Shown here one piece after another: positions 23,661 to 36,319 of a DNA stretch of 64,000 nt. Position numbers and translations under genes: made by a program. The notes beneath the pieces are model-generated. The model had not been told where the DNA came from. It made no database searches and saw only the letters and a program-made list of their open reading frames with translations. Source of the stretch: Pteria penguin (taxonomy: Eukaryota; Mollusca; Bivalvia; Pterioida; Pteriidae); the NCBI GenBank assembly GCA_035048485.1, contig CM068583.1, positions 25,912,841-25,976,840 of the forward strand. Reading direction: 5' to 3'. Numbering within the stretch: the stretch's first letter is position 1; every line of letters begins with the position of its first letter.

Positions 23661-24145
23661 TTTTTATGCTTATGGAATGACTTTCAATATAAAAACAATC
23701 AATATCGACAGGTAATATGATTACTTTGTTCTGTATGGTATGGTATCGGTTTTCTTGTTAAAAACGATTGAAGATTTACCGCGTATATAAAATTGGATTA
23801 GAATAAAATAACGAATAGTCTTGCACACTCAATGATATAAAATGTGTCTGAAACCTTTCTTAACACACACGTGTGAGTTTAGTCATGTAAAGGACACTAT
23901 CTTTGTTGTTTTAACAATTTTTCTTGCCGTAGTCGTTTCTCAGTGGGTTCGGCAGTGAGGAGAAAAATGTCGCGAGATCCTCTAATACGGCCGGGTAGTT
24001 ATGCATGAATTACAGATAGTTCATACGAAAATTAAAGATCTATGACTATAATAAACATTGATGGTGCTATAAACGAAAAATGGTGGCATGTGCTTCAATA
24101 TTGTGTAAATGTTTTGTATAAACCCAAGTGAATGTTTTCAGAAGT

Positions 24146-24294
<149 letters not shown>

Positions 24295-24438
24295 GTGATA
24301 CTGCAGCACCTTCTTTTGAGTATTATGAGCAGCATGCGTGTCTGTGTAGTATGAAAAGGTTGTGAGAATTAGGAGGTGTACTGTGCCTATCGTTAAACAG
24401 TGATGTATATATCTAAATACCTATAGATATATACGTCC

Positions 24439-24694
24439 CAGGGTTGAGTTTAACGAAAGGTCGTCAGCTCAAACGTAGACGTAGACGTACACTTTCCGAC
24501 TCAATTTACGTGTGCTTCGATTGCATTTTTCTTGACGTCTACGCTCAAGCCTCATATACGTAATTACATTAGTGAACATTGTAAAAGGTGTATGTTACGT
24601 TTGGAACTCTTTACGGAGGAGACAAATATTTCTTAGCAAAACTTACATCTACGTCTACGTTTGAGCTTACGACCTTTAGTAAAACTCACCCCTG
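24439..24694. mobile_element. hAT-like MITE with ~50-bp terminal inverted repeats
   Basis: Left end CAGGGTTGAGTTTAACGAAA and inverted right end CAGGGGTGAGTTTTACTAAA begin arms that stay similar for about 50 bases (shared GGTCGT.AGCTCAAACGTAG). CAGGG ends are typical of hAT transposons. No clean 8-base target duplication was found. The 256-base element has no reading frame. Confidence 0.7.
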
Positions 24695-25065
24695 ATATCT
24701 TCTACGTTAATAAATGCATAATTTTGTTTCTATGACACTTTTAAATATGATATATATGTAATAAATTAAAAAATATCAAATAAAATAAATTAAATGTAAT
24801 ATAACGTTAGTATATATCTTGTATACTGCAGAATATTTGTATAACTGTATCCATTGGCAGATTTAGAGGATGGGTTGCAGGGGTTGCACCCCCTCCCCCT
24901 TTGGTCATTTTCGACCATTTAAGGACTGCAAGCCCCCTTTCCAGACCGAATAGTGCAAAACATTAGCCACCCCTTTTTTTCAAAAATTTCTAGATCCACT
25001 TGTGCGTATCAAAATATCGACCTGGAAATATTTTAAAATAATATGAAGAGGTGTAATGCTCCATT

Positions 25066-25338
25066 GATTGATTGATTGATTTTTGTTTTACGTCACACCA
25101 CGAATATTCACGTATATGGTGACGACATCTGCCTGATGCGAAGCATACAAATTTTGACCTTTGCAACGTACCCATCCGAAGCAGTGAGGGATCTTTAACG
25201 TGCCATGCATACCACGACACGGGGCCTCGATTTTTACTGTCTCATCCGAAAGACATGACACCGGCATGGCCAGAGCGGGACTCGAACCCCGGCCTCCCGA
25301 CTAGGAGTCCGGCGCGATACCACTAGGCCACGCCGGCT
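25066..25338 (-). mobile_element. tRNA-derived SINE, same family as 15752
   Basis: On the minus strand: AGCCGGCGTGGCCTAGTGG (A box), GGGGTTCGAGTCCCGC (B box), TGTCTTTCGGATGAGACAG, GATCCCTCACTGCTTCGG, CATCAGGCAGATGTC, TGACGTAAAAC and a (ATCA)n tail. A 12-base target duplication with one mismatch lies at 25054-25065 and 25339-25350. Confidence 0.9.
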
Positions 25339-25440
25339 TAATGTTCCATTGAAAAATGACCTGAGTGGAATGACAGTCAAATAAAATGTACTAGGCTAAT
25401 CTAGTGACGGGGTCAGGAAGTTGACACTTGATGAGTGGGC

Positions 25441-25557
25441 GTCTGTCTGTCTGTATCAAACCTCTCCTGTCTGTATCAAACCTCTCCTGTCTGTGTCAAA
25501 CCTCTCCTGTCTGTATCAAATCTCTCCTGTCTGTATCAAACCTGTCTGTATCAAACC
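25441..25557. repeat. 20-bp tandem repeat
   Basis: About six units of CTGTCTGTATCAAACCTCTC, the last ones shortened. Confidence 0.9.
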
Positions 25558-26764
25558 CTATGAAAAAAACCCCAGATGAACGAGTGCAGAAACATATGCT
25601 TTAGGAATTACGTCTGCCAACTAAAGTCAAAAGGAAGCCCCCAGCCCAACAGGTTCAATTTCGACACTACAATAAACATCGATTGTGGGATGCTGTGACA
25701 AGGGATTAGCAAATGTAGAGAAATTGCAAAACTAAGATAATATCGGGTAAGACAGCGTTATACTCCGATCGTAATCGCGAAAACCATACAAATGCCAAAT
25801 GTTTGAACAAATAAACAAAATAAACGACCGAATTACAATCCACTTACATCAAAACAGCCATCATACAGACACATTAACGAACAATTAATACAGGTAAAAT
25901 TGAGGACGAAATTTCGAACAGCTAGAAAGAGTGATACTTAATATTTCATTATAAGACCTTACTCTGTTAGGAGATTGAAATTTTAAGTAAAAGACATAAA
26001 AGGCGGTGAGGAAGTGACGGTAGACATGATGCATTGAGTCCGGATAGGTAGGTAACATTAACATGGCAAACACCTCTACCATTTATCCACGAAAACGGAT
26101 ACTAATACATCAAGGCTCATGAACATTACCTGGGTTGGGGGTTTGAGGACTTTATAATCAGATTAGCTCAGTATAGACTTCAAATTCAAAAGGGCCACCA
26201 CGGGGAAGGTGTTCGGAGTGACCACCATCTTATCAGTGTCAAAGTGAAATAAAATCAACTTGAACCGAAAGTGACCGAACAAAACAGAAGACTTGGAACA
26301 ATTAATTTAAGGCTCCAGTTCTTAGGCGTTATAAGTGTATAATTGAAGTGAAGTACCAGCTTAATGCACAACAAGAACGCCAAAACAGATAAGTTATCCA
26401 ACGTCATAAAATAGAACTATTGAAAGCAGAATAAAGGAGGCGTGTCCTGGTAAGGCGAATATGATTCCCGGACGCTGAACGAACATTAATGAATGGTGAG
26501 AGCTGGTCTAAAGCACAAGAAATAAGAAAATTAAATTGCAAAATGGAAAATATTAGACCAGAAAAATAGGAGTCAAAGATCGAGGGATACAGGCAGAGAA
26601 ATATATCTCTGACACAGGGTAAAAGAAAAGACAAACAAAAGTGTGGGTTGAAACATGACGAATAACATATTCTAGTTCATTAGCTGGAGAAGCAGAGAAA
26701 AGAGGTTGATAATACTGTACAACACGGCAGATGAAACAACGATATATGACATCGCCAAACCAAT
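25558..26764. other. intergenic, nothing recognised
   Basis: No conserved coding block or repeat family was recognised on either strand. Confidence 0.4.
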
Positions 26765-26771
26765 GCGTAAT

Positions 26772-26881
26772 CACTGGGATTTCGGCTCGTTGCCCCCCCC
26801 CCCCCCCCCTTCCCCTCAATTATACCAATAGTTATTATATTGGTATAATTGAGGGGGGGGCAACGAGCCGAAAGCCCTGTG
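26772..26881. mobile_element. miniature palindromic element (TTTCGGCTCGTTGC ends), copy 1
   Basis: Nearly the whole 110 bases fold on themselves. The arms run from CACTGGGATTTCGGCTCGTT to the complementary GGCTTTCGGCTCGTTGC end, through a poly-C/poly-G stretch, to the centre TTATACCAATA / TATTGGTATAA. GCGTAAT is repeated exactly on both sides (26765-26771 and 26882-26888). A shorter relative is at 56135-56221. Confidence 0.78.
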
Positions 26882-26888
26882 GCGTAAT

Positions 26889-28066
26889 GAACTTACCAGT
26901 AATGGAAATTGAGGAACAAGGATGGAGAAACACTTGCCAAAGAGAGAGGGGGATTGAAAAGTACATGTATAGATTATTCAAATTCAAATGCATGATTGAT
27001 GATGACCATACATGAGGCGTACATCATAAGTCAACATCATATAAATCCTGTATCATGATGATAAACAATCTCAGATTAAACACAACAATTGTCCTGATTT
27101 CTTAATTCAGTTAACCTCAGATGAAAACACTCATTCACACATTGACATAAATGCTTTGTGAATATATAATTTTTAGGATTCATGAGATTTTATTTTTATG
27201 ATTAAGTAAATTTACTTAATTTTTTAAATGTTAAAAGTAAACAATTATTAAAAAGAGTACCACTGTATGAATGTCTGATATTCAGTCAAAAAAACTCCCC
27301 CCAAAACAAAAAAAACCCCCAAAAACAAAACAAAACAAAAACCCCACTGCGAATTCAATTGTGCTGATTACCCAAATGGGATTAGGCCATGTGCCCAGAA
27401 TGTGTAGCATCTCCTGCTATCATGCTACGCCCATCGCAAGAATATTTCGTTGTTCCTCTCGTGTTCCATTGTAAAATAAAAGAATCGAAATCTGACTCGG
27501 CTATATAAAACAAAGACATCCTTGGACATCCAACATAGTAGAGCAGGATGTAGAATGGAAAAGCAACATATACTTTTGCTAATGGTGAAGTCACAAAAAT
27601 CGTACTGACCATTTATGGGTGAAACATCCCTGCTCTAAACCCACACGGACAACACCAATGATATAATCTGTGCATTTATAGGAGCAGAGAATCTTACCCA
27701 GCTGTGAGACAGGTAAGTACTACATGCTTTCAAATACAAATGATGGCTGTTACAGAGATATGGGGCTCGCGAAAAGAAACTGACTATTCAGATGAAAATG
27801 GGAAACCATCTACGATAAACACACTGCAGTATTACAATAAGAAAATCTATGTCAGAAAATATATACGGTACTGCTCCAGCTTATTCACTGTATGTTTATT
27901 CACAATGAGTACAACTGTGTATTGGTTTCTTTATTTTCATTCAACTTTCTGATAAATATATTTGGTATGTATTTACTATTTTTCACTTCCCCGTTCGCAC
28001 CAAAAATAAAATCGGGATCAACGATTGATCGAAGCGTTTGGATGACATTGAACAACTTGCGGAAAA
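26889..28066. other. intergenic upstream of QDPR
   Basis: No gene seen. An A/C-rich low-complexity patch lies at 27286-27345. The QDPR promoter should lie near the right end, but no defined element could be recognised. Confidence 0.4.
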
Positions 28067-28153
28067 ATGGCGTGTAGCGGACGAATTTTAATCTATGGAG
28101 GAAAAGGTGCCCTAGGATCAAGCTGTGTCAGCCATTTCAAGTCAAAGAATTAC
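28067..28153 (+). CDS. QDPR: QDPR exon 1
   Basis: The start ATG at 28067 is the first in frame with [20 protein letters not shown]. It ends after KSKNY in phase 0 with donor gttagt. Confidence 0.93.
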
Positions 28154-31100
28154 GTTAGTTTTACAACATATTTAACGAAATAAAAAGTATCGTTGTCACC
28201 CTGTGTTTTATCTGAAATTCGCTACAATCACTATACAATTAGTCTGCAAACATTTTTCTGCCGGTATACTGACCTTAATTAAATTAGATTGTCATGAAAC
28301 ACTCAAATATAACAACTCATAAAATCTGTCATATAAACACCACAGTTGGGGATGGGTGGGTTTGGTTTCTACTCCATTTTAATTATGGTCCCTATTGGAC
28401 AATTTTGCCAGAGGTGGGGAAGCCCGTGATTTCTATTGAAAACGATATGGCTCATGCTTCACCATCACCATTTCTAATTCACTGTCCATATTTTGTGTGG
28501 AAAAACTTTGCTGATAGAAACTGGGTCATTGCATTCAAAAAATGGAGAGATTTGCACAAATCACTTGCCTTTTAGGTTAATTAAATCCATAAAGGCATAA
28601 TTATTCATATCAATCCATTTTCTCTTTAAAAAAATCCATGTATAATCGAATAAATACGTCTCAACACATTTGGTTCTCCATTACCTTCAAACGGCCACGT
28701 TCAAACTAGATGGAGTGCGCATGTGTGAGGTAAGACAGGAAAAAATTAAAGCCTAAATTGTTCTCACAAAATCCTGCCTGTTAATTTGCAGATGTCTTAA
28801 AACACTTTTAATACAATTACCTAATAAATGTCTAGAAAAATGCCCAGTGAAATACAACCTTTTTGTTACATCTACACATGATGCGCTTGTAAACATGTAG
28901 TGACGTCATGGAATCGTATGCAATACTTAAAGATATGTCATCAAATGAAAGAGATTAATTATCCCAATAAGTACATGTGTGTCCACATAGATCTATACAG
29001 TCAAGCAATTGCGAAGTAGAAAAAGAGAATCCTTCCTCCCCTTTTTTCCAATTTATTACATAATAATGTAATAATTAATAATGTACAGGACAACTGACAT
29101 CCTCCTCAATTCCCCCTAAAAAATAATAAATAAAATAAAAATAAAATGATAACCAAATATCAAATTAGATCCATAGATCAAACTTACATTTCTTGTGTTT
29201 GAGTTGTTTTGGTTTTGTTTGATTGATTTATTTTGTTACGAGTAGTCATATTATCTAGAATACGAATTTTCTTTTAAAACGTATAATGAAAACGGAATTA
29301 AAATTACAAAAGAATCTGGACACAAATTAGCAAATTTATATAAGGCAAACTGTGTTTCCAGTTAAATGTGGATATTGTATTTTACTATAGTAATTGGAAA
29401 CAGTAAACACATTAAAAAAGGCTAAAAGTACTTGCATTGATTCACGCCAACATTTAGTAGAGGTAGGAGGTTGGCGCACAGTTCAATTAAGGGTTATGAA
29501 ATACCCTTGAAATTAAAACAATAAAATAAAATGTTCAGTGGTCAGATATTTTTATTTGAAGGAAAATGTCACTTTATATTATAAAAATATTTTTGAAAAA
29601 ATGCCAAATTTCTTTAAATATCTTGCTGCAATAGTTTTTGGGGTTTTTTTTTTACTAGATATGGTACCAATTTTATTGTATGTATTAAGTAGTGCCTGTG
29701 ATATGAGCCATTATCTGTCAATGCATTATTTTTGATAAAAAAATTATGCCTGTTCAAATTTTCATATTGTTCATACTTGATATGTAATGGTATAGGAAGG
29801 GAGATAACTCTAGCTGACAAACCAACCCAGAATGGTGTATTCATATTCTAACAAGAATCTCACATGATATCCAGAAATGTCATATCAATCGCTACCTTGA
29901 CAGTATGAACGGCGATGATGAGGACAAGCACTGCTATACACACGGCCATTGTGCCAATAGGCTTGGTCTTTGCAAATATCTAAATTTATCATGAAGTTGA
30001 TTATTTACAATTAATTGGATATTATTTTGTGAAAAAAGCTACATGTACTGTATACACCAAAGTTCACAAGAGAGCAGTATCCTTTTATTTCACCCTGCAT
30101 TACTGTAAACTTTTCAAGGGAAGAATAAACATCAGCTATATCTTGCAGTCTGCCCTGCAGCAGTGTGCGAAATTAACGGTGGACTTATAGACAATGTCTA
30201 TAGTAAATCCCCTCAGTCTATAGCGATCAAAATAGCGGTAGACCGACTGGTCTGTAGGAAATCTGACCGACATTTATAACTTTTGTCCTATATAATTTCA
30301 ATTAATGAAAACATCTGTGAAACATCGATATGGCTCTGTCTGTGCATCCCTCTTAGAAATAGAATGTTCCCAACATCCAGTGATGAAATCAAATCGAAAT
30401 CTTTCATTTTAATGAAAAGAAGAATTACAGTCTTAATTGAACTACTAGTTTTAGTTTCTTTTTCACCAGCATTCTATGTAATCTGGCCAAACGTCTTTCC
30501 TCATCTGGATAAAATATGTAAAGGGTGTATACCCCAGTAAAAAGTGAAAAGTGGCAAGTGTAAACCATGCTTGTGTTAGCAAGATTTGCGAAACACTATG
30601 AAAAAAATTCCTGGAAAATGGACTAAAATAGGTTGATTTTTGTCCAAAATGAAGGTCAAATACATAGTTCTTGCTGCTGTGATCAATGGACGACACATTA
30701 GAATGCTCAGGGTAAAGCTTGGAAAACTGGATATAAGATTGATCCTTGTAGATGTATGAAGTATCTAAATTCCACATTGATAGTTGCAGAATTTCTAGGA
30801 CAGTCTGAGCAGAATTGCTAGGGCAGTTTGATCAAATTTAAAGAAAAGTGGTTATTTTTGCATTAAAATGAAATTTGCAAGCATAGTTTAGTGCTTTTTT
30901 ATTTCGGTCTGTACAAATTGTTGCGGTCTATAGGAAAGAGAATAACTGTGGAACAAAAGTCAGTAGGTTTTAAAAGTTAGTTTCACACACTGCTGCAGTC
31001 TCTAGCAATGTTTTACAGTGTCCATTTGGGTCTTATTTTATGGATGGCTTTAGTTTAAAAGCATTTTCTCAACATTATTAGCAGTTTTTAAAGCATTTTT

Positions 31101-34100
31101 GATGATACGATGTTTGCCATACAGAAGAATTTCAACAGATATTGTGAAAACTATTAGATTTCAGCCCATATATAATTTTGTTTTCTTCTGGTGACAGCAC
31201 CACTATTAATTTCCAATCTTTATGAAGTAAAATACATAAGTAGTCAATATAACAGGTATGCATTGTACGTCTGTATCATTATGCATAAAGTAAGAAAAGT
31301 GTACTTTGACTTCACATCATCTCTGTAATTCTGTTTTACATTGAAATATATATGTACACACATCCTTAAATACATGACAATATTTACAGTGGGTAGGATC
31401 AATTGATTTGATGCCAAATGAACAAGCTGATGCTAACATTATTGTAAAGCCGGTTGAATCTTGGACCAGTCAAGAGGAAGAGGTGATTAAGGATGTAGAC
31501 AGCATATTAGGGGATAACAAATTGGATGCTGTGCTGTGTGTGGCTGGAGGATGGGCAGGTGGAAATGCCGCAGATAAAAGTAAGATGCTCATGCTGTGTA
31601 TATTGACAATTTTGTTTTGTAAAACTGATTCATACAAACATTTTCAATTTCCAGTTAAGGATTAATCACTGATTCTTACAAACATTTTCAACTTCTGATT
31701 AAGGATTAATACATGATACTGCTCTTACAATCAGACTGGAAACCAGCCTAGTTGACTTTTGAAAAGCATTTCTCTGATCATACTTGATTGTAAATCAGAG
31801 TCTGTAATTGAATTTAAATTATTAACTCGTTCAATGAATGAGTACATTCTGGATATGAAAAAAATGCCATACATATTTGCTCTTTGTGTGTAAAGAAGTC
31901 CACTTGTTAAAAAAGCCCCCTGAAGTCTGGGTCCGGCGCCATAAAGTGAGAATATACAATTTTTTCAGTTTAATTTCTTCTTTAAACGTTAAAATAAGTT
32001 GTCATGCAGAATGGTTTAATTCTATTTATTGATAGAATAAAACTCTATAAAATCCAAATCCCAGTTATTCATTCATTGTTGAACAGAAGAATTTAAATTT
32101 TGACTTAAGTATTTTCTAAGTTTATGGCGTCGGACCCTGGTTTTAATCAGTGCATACTCATACAGTTGCACAACTATCCAAACCAGTTTGAAAATTCATG
32201 TTGTGATTAATGGATAGAAAGATAGAAGTTGACCTATCACTTATAAGCTGACTACTATGTTTAGAACCATAATTGTCAGATAAAAATCTGATATTTTGCC
32301 ACTTGACTTACCATTTAGGATCACTGGATTCTCTTATCCTTTTTAAAGAAATATTAGATTAAAAAAAAAATTGAAAATAGTCATGCAATATTATGAATAT
32401 GACATATTGTATTGATGTTTTCTGTAATCTTATCATAGATTTTATCAAGAATGCTGACATGATGTGGAAACAGAGTGTATGGACCTCTTCCATTGCTGCT
32501 GAAATCGCAGCAAAACATTTGAAAGAAGGTGGATTGGTCACATTGCCTGGAGCTGCACCAGCAGTTAAAGGCACAGCAGGTTAGAGGATGAAAAGATAAA
32601 AGCAGTTGTGCTAAAAAAAAAAAAAAAAAAAGAAACATGATTGCCCCTAGCAGCAACAAAATCCAAATAAGGCAAATTTTGAAATATAAGCCAAAGGTCA
32701 TGGTCAAGTTCACGAGGTCAGTGACCTTGGTGTAATTTGAAAGGGCTTTATTAGAGTGGTATGCATACCAAATACAAAGACTCTGTCTCTTATTATCTTG
32801 GTAGATGTAATACAAAAAACCCACTTTGTCATTGATCAAAAAGACTGCTTGATATTTAAGTCAATCGCTGTACCTACTAAGTTCCCTATTTTACCTGACA
32901 TTAAGTAGTTATTGTAAATGACTTAAGGTCCTTACTAAGGGGATAGAACAATTTTGTATATTTTGTTTGATACTTCGTACCTTATAGTAATCCATTTATG
33001 TGTCTGCTAACATTTCCATGTGACTGTTATCTCCTTTCCGACCTTTTAGTGCATTTTAGAAAAATTTGTTGCTGCAAGACGTGGCCCTTAATTCCAAACA
33101 TTTTGTAAACTTGCAATATTGATAAAAAGAATTTCCAGCATGATTCTGTGCATTTTGGCATCAAACATACATAAACATTAAGCAAACGATTGGCAATAAA
33201 AATTTATCCCGATCTGTATTCTGAAGACTTAAAACACATTTTTCCAAATCTCTGTCAGATTTGTTGGTTTGTTTATATGTGGTCTGAATCATCCATTCAT
33301 TTGATTCTGCTCGCAAGATACAATTACTGGGATACACGTACACAGACACATACAGCAGACTACATGTAAGCAAACTGGCAAATTTAACACAGGTTGTGGA
33401 AAAATGCGTGTAGACGACAGGTTGGGGGTTAGTATTTATATACCGATCATTTGCTTAATGTTTGTACTTACTTGATATTTGATGCTGAAATGCATAGAAC
33501 CATACCAGACATTCCGTTTATCAAAATTGCAAGTATACGCAACATAAGGAGTCCCCTTCCGGTGAACTTTTCAGAAGAGGACTATAGGTTTGCACTCCAT
33601 CTGTCAGTCAGTCTATCAGTCTTTCCATCTGTCAGCCTAGCAGTTTTCCGCACTTTTTTTCATCATACTTGCAGATTATCATTTGATATTTAGTACATTG
33701 CTTCACCATGACTAATTACAGATCATGATCTAATTTTGTTCCGGTGTTTTTTTGCTGAATAATGGCCCTTGGACTTCGAAAATTATTAAATGCAAATACT
33801 TAGTTTTCCACATTTTTTTTCATCATGTTTGCAGATTATCATTTGATATTTGGTTTACTGCTTTACCATGACAAGTTACAGATCAAGTTCAAATTTTGTT
33901 CCGCTTCAAGTAGTATGGAAAATGTTATCCATCAATTATAGTAGAACTCACTTATGCATTATATATTCAAAGAAATGTTTTTACAGTATCAGCCTGATAT
34001 AAATGTGTGTATTGTAAAATTTGTTGGGGAGGTTGGGAGACATGTATTGCTTGTTCATTTTACATTGTTTATTTACTAACAATATCATGTAGTAAAATCT

Positions 34101-36319
34101 GTTTAAATGTATTTTTGTAAAACGAAAGGTTTAATTTGAATATATATTGAATAGGCATGATGGGATATGGAATGGCAAAGGCAGCAGTACATCAGCTTGT
34201 GAAAAGTCTTGCTTGTAATGGAAGTGGACTCCCGAACACTGCGAAAGCTCTAGCAATTTTACCGTAAGTAAATTTTATCTGTAAGCAAAATTATTGCATG
34301 TTAAATGAAAAAATAAATCCCTATACTTTTCATGCATTTTATCATATTTTCAGAATTTATGATTTGAATAACTGTGTGAATACTTTTATTCTATATACAC
34401 GTATCTTACAAAAGCTTTTAATGACATTTTATTTTAAAAAACATGTTCAAGCAAAGCATGTTAAAATCCTTGACAATTTTTATAGGAGTCTTGATAACTA
34501 TTTTTGGAAAGCTTTGATGTGCATTGGGTTTGGGTTATTTTGTGATATTTGTGAAGTTGCTTCTTATCACAATGAGGTCATGAAGGTGCCAGTATATGTG
34601 TGCCAAAAATAACTCTGTATACAGCATTGAATATCGATCTTCTACCAATGTTTTATGTGGCAGTGCTTGAGATTCAAAAATATTTAAGAATGATTAATAT
34701 TAGCATAAGTAATATATTTGATATATTACTATCATTATGAATCAGGTAGTAATGATTTCGTATCCAAACTGAGATGATATGGATGACAAAGAACTTCCAC
34801 TATTTGGTCTTATCGTTATACAGAGCAATTATGAGGTCATCAAATTATATGGAAACCAATCTAAAAATCAAGGAAATGATAATTCACAAATGACATTGCC
34901 ATAAGAAATTGATAGCCTCATAATTGTTCTACTTCAGATACCATCTCAAATGGGGAATAACTCTGTTTAACGAAAAGAGCCAACATCTTCATGTTTTTTA
35001 ATGGTTTTAAAATTGCACTATCGCTTAACTTCCTTATGACAAACTTATATCATTTATTGAACATTTTTAAAGTTGGTCACAAAAAGCTTTTCTACACTTC
35101 CAAAGGGAAATATAGTGGTTAAATTAAAATTAAAAAGTAATTGCATGAATAAATTCATGAGAACAATTTAAAAGTAAATTAATTAGAAAACAACCTATGA
35201 AACAATTATGATCGGCCAAAAAAGTAGGGGGCCTGGCCCCCCGGTTCCTGTGGCCATGTTATAGGAGGATGCACCTTAAATGGCAGTTTCTCTTTGGTTG
35301 CTTTTTGTAAGTAGGATAGCTACTACTTAACATCAAAGCAAAAATAAAAGTTTACAATGTAATAATACATTAAAAGACAAACTTTATGTATGTCACTGGT
35401 TCACATGTAATACATAATGGTCTTCAAAATCGAAAATCTATAACCTATATCTGCCTCTCTCATCTGCTGTGAATTAGCCATATTTTACAGTTGTATCTAT
35501 GTACTAATTCTGGTCATGCTCTTTTCAAGTATGATGCCCATTTTGGTTCTTGTAGGGAATCCTAAGTTCAATCAGATTTGTACTGTGTGCAATGAGATGG
35601 TATTCTAAACTTTATTGTCAGTAAATAATTATAAGGATCTAATGTTATTTCTTGAATAGGCAAATCCCAATACAAATTAGATTGTAATTGAAATAAAAGA
35701 GGAGATAACCCTATGACAGAATTAATTGAAAGAAAAGCAAAAAAGATGTAATTTGTGGCATGGATTGTAAAATTGTGCTATGGGCCGTAAAAATTTGCAA
35801 ACTATAAGTTCCTTTTTATGAGTTAGATGTTATGAAAATACCCACATGTTCATGCTTCAGTTTGCATCATCAATTTCAGAGTAACTCTTGACACTCCAAT
35901 GAACAGAAAGTTTATGTCAGAAGCCGACTTCAGCACATGGACACCTTTAGAATTTGTAGCAGAGTGAGTTTAATTTATGTTTCAACGTAAAGTAATTTGT
36001 TAGATAAAGAATTGCCTCTTAGAATTGTTAAGGTATCTATCTTCATATCTTAGAATTAAGAAACAATAAATATAAGGGTGTCAATTTTGATACAATTTAA
36101 ATGATTTTATTTGAAAAAGTTGCAAGTAAGATAAACATAAAAAAAATCATTTTAGGAATAAAAATTACTTAAAATCAGTCAAATTTAATTGAATTAATTA
36201 TGACAATTGTTTATAGTTTGTTTCTGAAATGGACTTCTGATGAGAGTTCTCGACCTGAGAATGGCAGTTTGGTCAAGTTGGTCACTAAAGATAACAATAC
36301 CGATCTACAAATTGTCTAA
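28067..36319 (+). CDS. QDPR: QDPR, quinoid dihydropteridine reductase
   Basis: Exons 28067-28153, 31390-31579, 32439-32579, 34155-34263, 35880-35963 and 36217-36319 give 714 coding bases and a 237-residue protein (human is 244). All junctions are GT-AG with matching phases. It starts [20 protein letters not shown], the NADH-binding turn of a short-chain dehydrogenase fold (GGKGALG, residues 11-17). [11 protein letters not shown] lies at 79-89, [13 protein letters not shown] near 100, and the catalytic YGMAK (Tyr144, Lys148) follows, then [10 protein letters not shown] and TPLEF. These match human dihydropteridine reductase along the whole length. The enzyme uses NADH to regenerate tetrahydrobiopterin from quinonoid dihydrobiopterin for aromatic amino acid hydroxylases. 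It is divergent from KCMF1 and convergent with the Rab gene. Confidence 0.96.
30155..30998. mobile_element. TIR element (CTGCAGCAGTGTG ends) in QDPR intron 1
   Basis: Left CTGCAGCAGTGTGCGAAATT (30155 on) and right inverted CTGCAGCAGTGTGTGAAACT (ending 30998) match over 23 bases with two differences. Related GTCTATAG words recur inside both ends. No reading frame of note, and the target duplication is unclear. Confidence 0.6.
31390..31579 (+). CDS. QDPR: QDPR exon 2
   Basis: Acceptor tatttacag, donor gtaaga. It encodes [20 protein letters not shown] to [19 protein letters not shown], aligned with human WVASVDV and [19 protein letters not shown]. Confidence 0.95.
32439..32579 (+). CDS. QDPR: QDPR exon 3
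   Basis: Acceptor atcatag, donor gttaga. It encodes [20 protein letters not shown] to [20 protein letters not shown]. Confidence 0.95.
33646..33905. repeat. 156-bp direct duplication in QDPR intron 3
   Basis: The stretch at 33646-33744 (GCAGATTATCATTTGATATT near its middle) recurs with about 15 percent change at 33802-33905. It follows an AGGACTATAGGTTTGC / CTGTCAGTC-rich leader (33570-33640) of the kind seen in mollusc dispersed repeats. Confidence 0.7.
34155..34263 (+). CDS. QDPR: QDPR exon 4 (catalytic YGMAK)
   Basis: Acceptor gaatag, donor gtaagt. It encodes [20 protein letters not shown] to [10 protein letters not shown], including the YxxxK catalytic pair of short-chain dehydrogenases. 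Confidence 0.95.
35880..35963 (+). CDS. QDPR: QDPR exon 5
   Basis: Acceptor atttcag, donor gtgagt. It encodes [20 protein letters not shown] and TPLEFVAE; human has [20 protein letters not shown]. Confidence 0.95.
36217..36319 (+). CDS. QDPR: QDPR exon 6 (C-terminus)
   Basis: Acceptor ttatag. It encodes [20 protein letters not shown], then [13 protein letters not shown] and a TAA at 36317-36319. Human has RPSSGSLIQVVTTEGRTEL. Confidence 0.93.
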
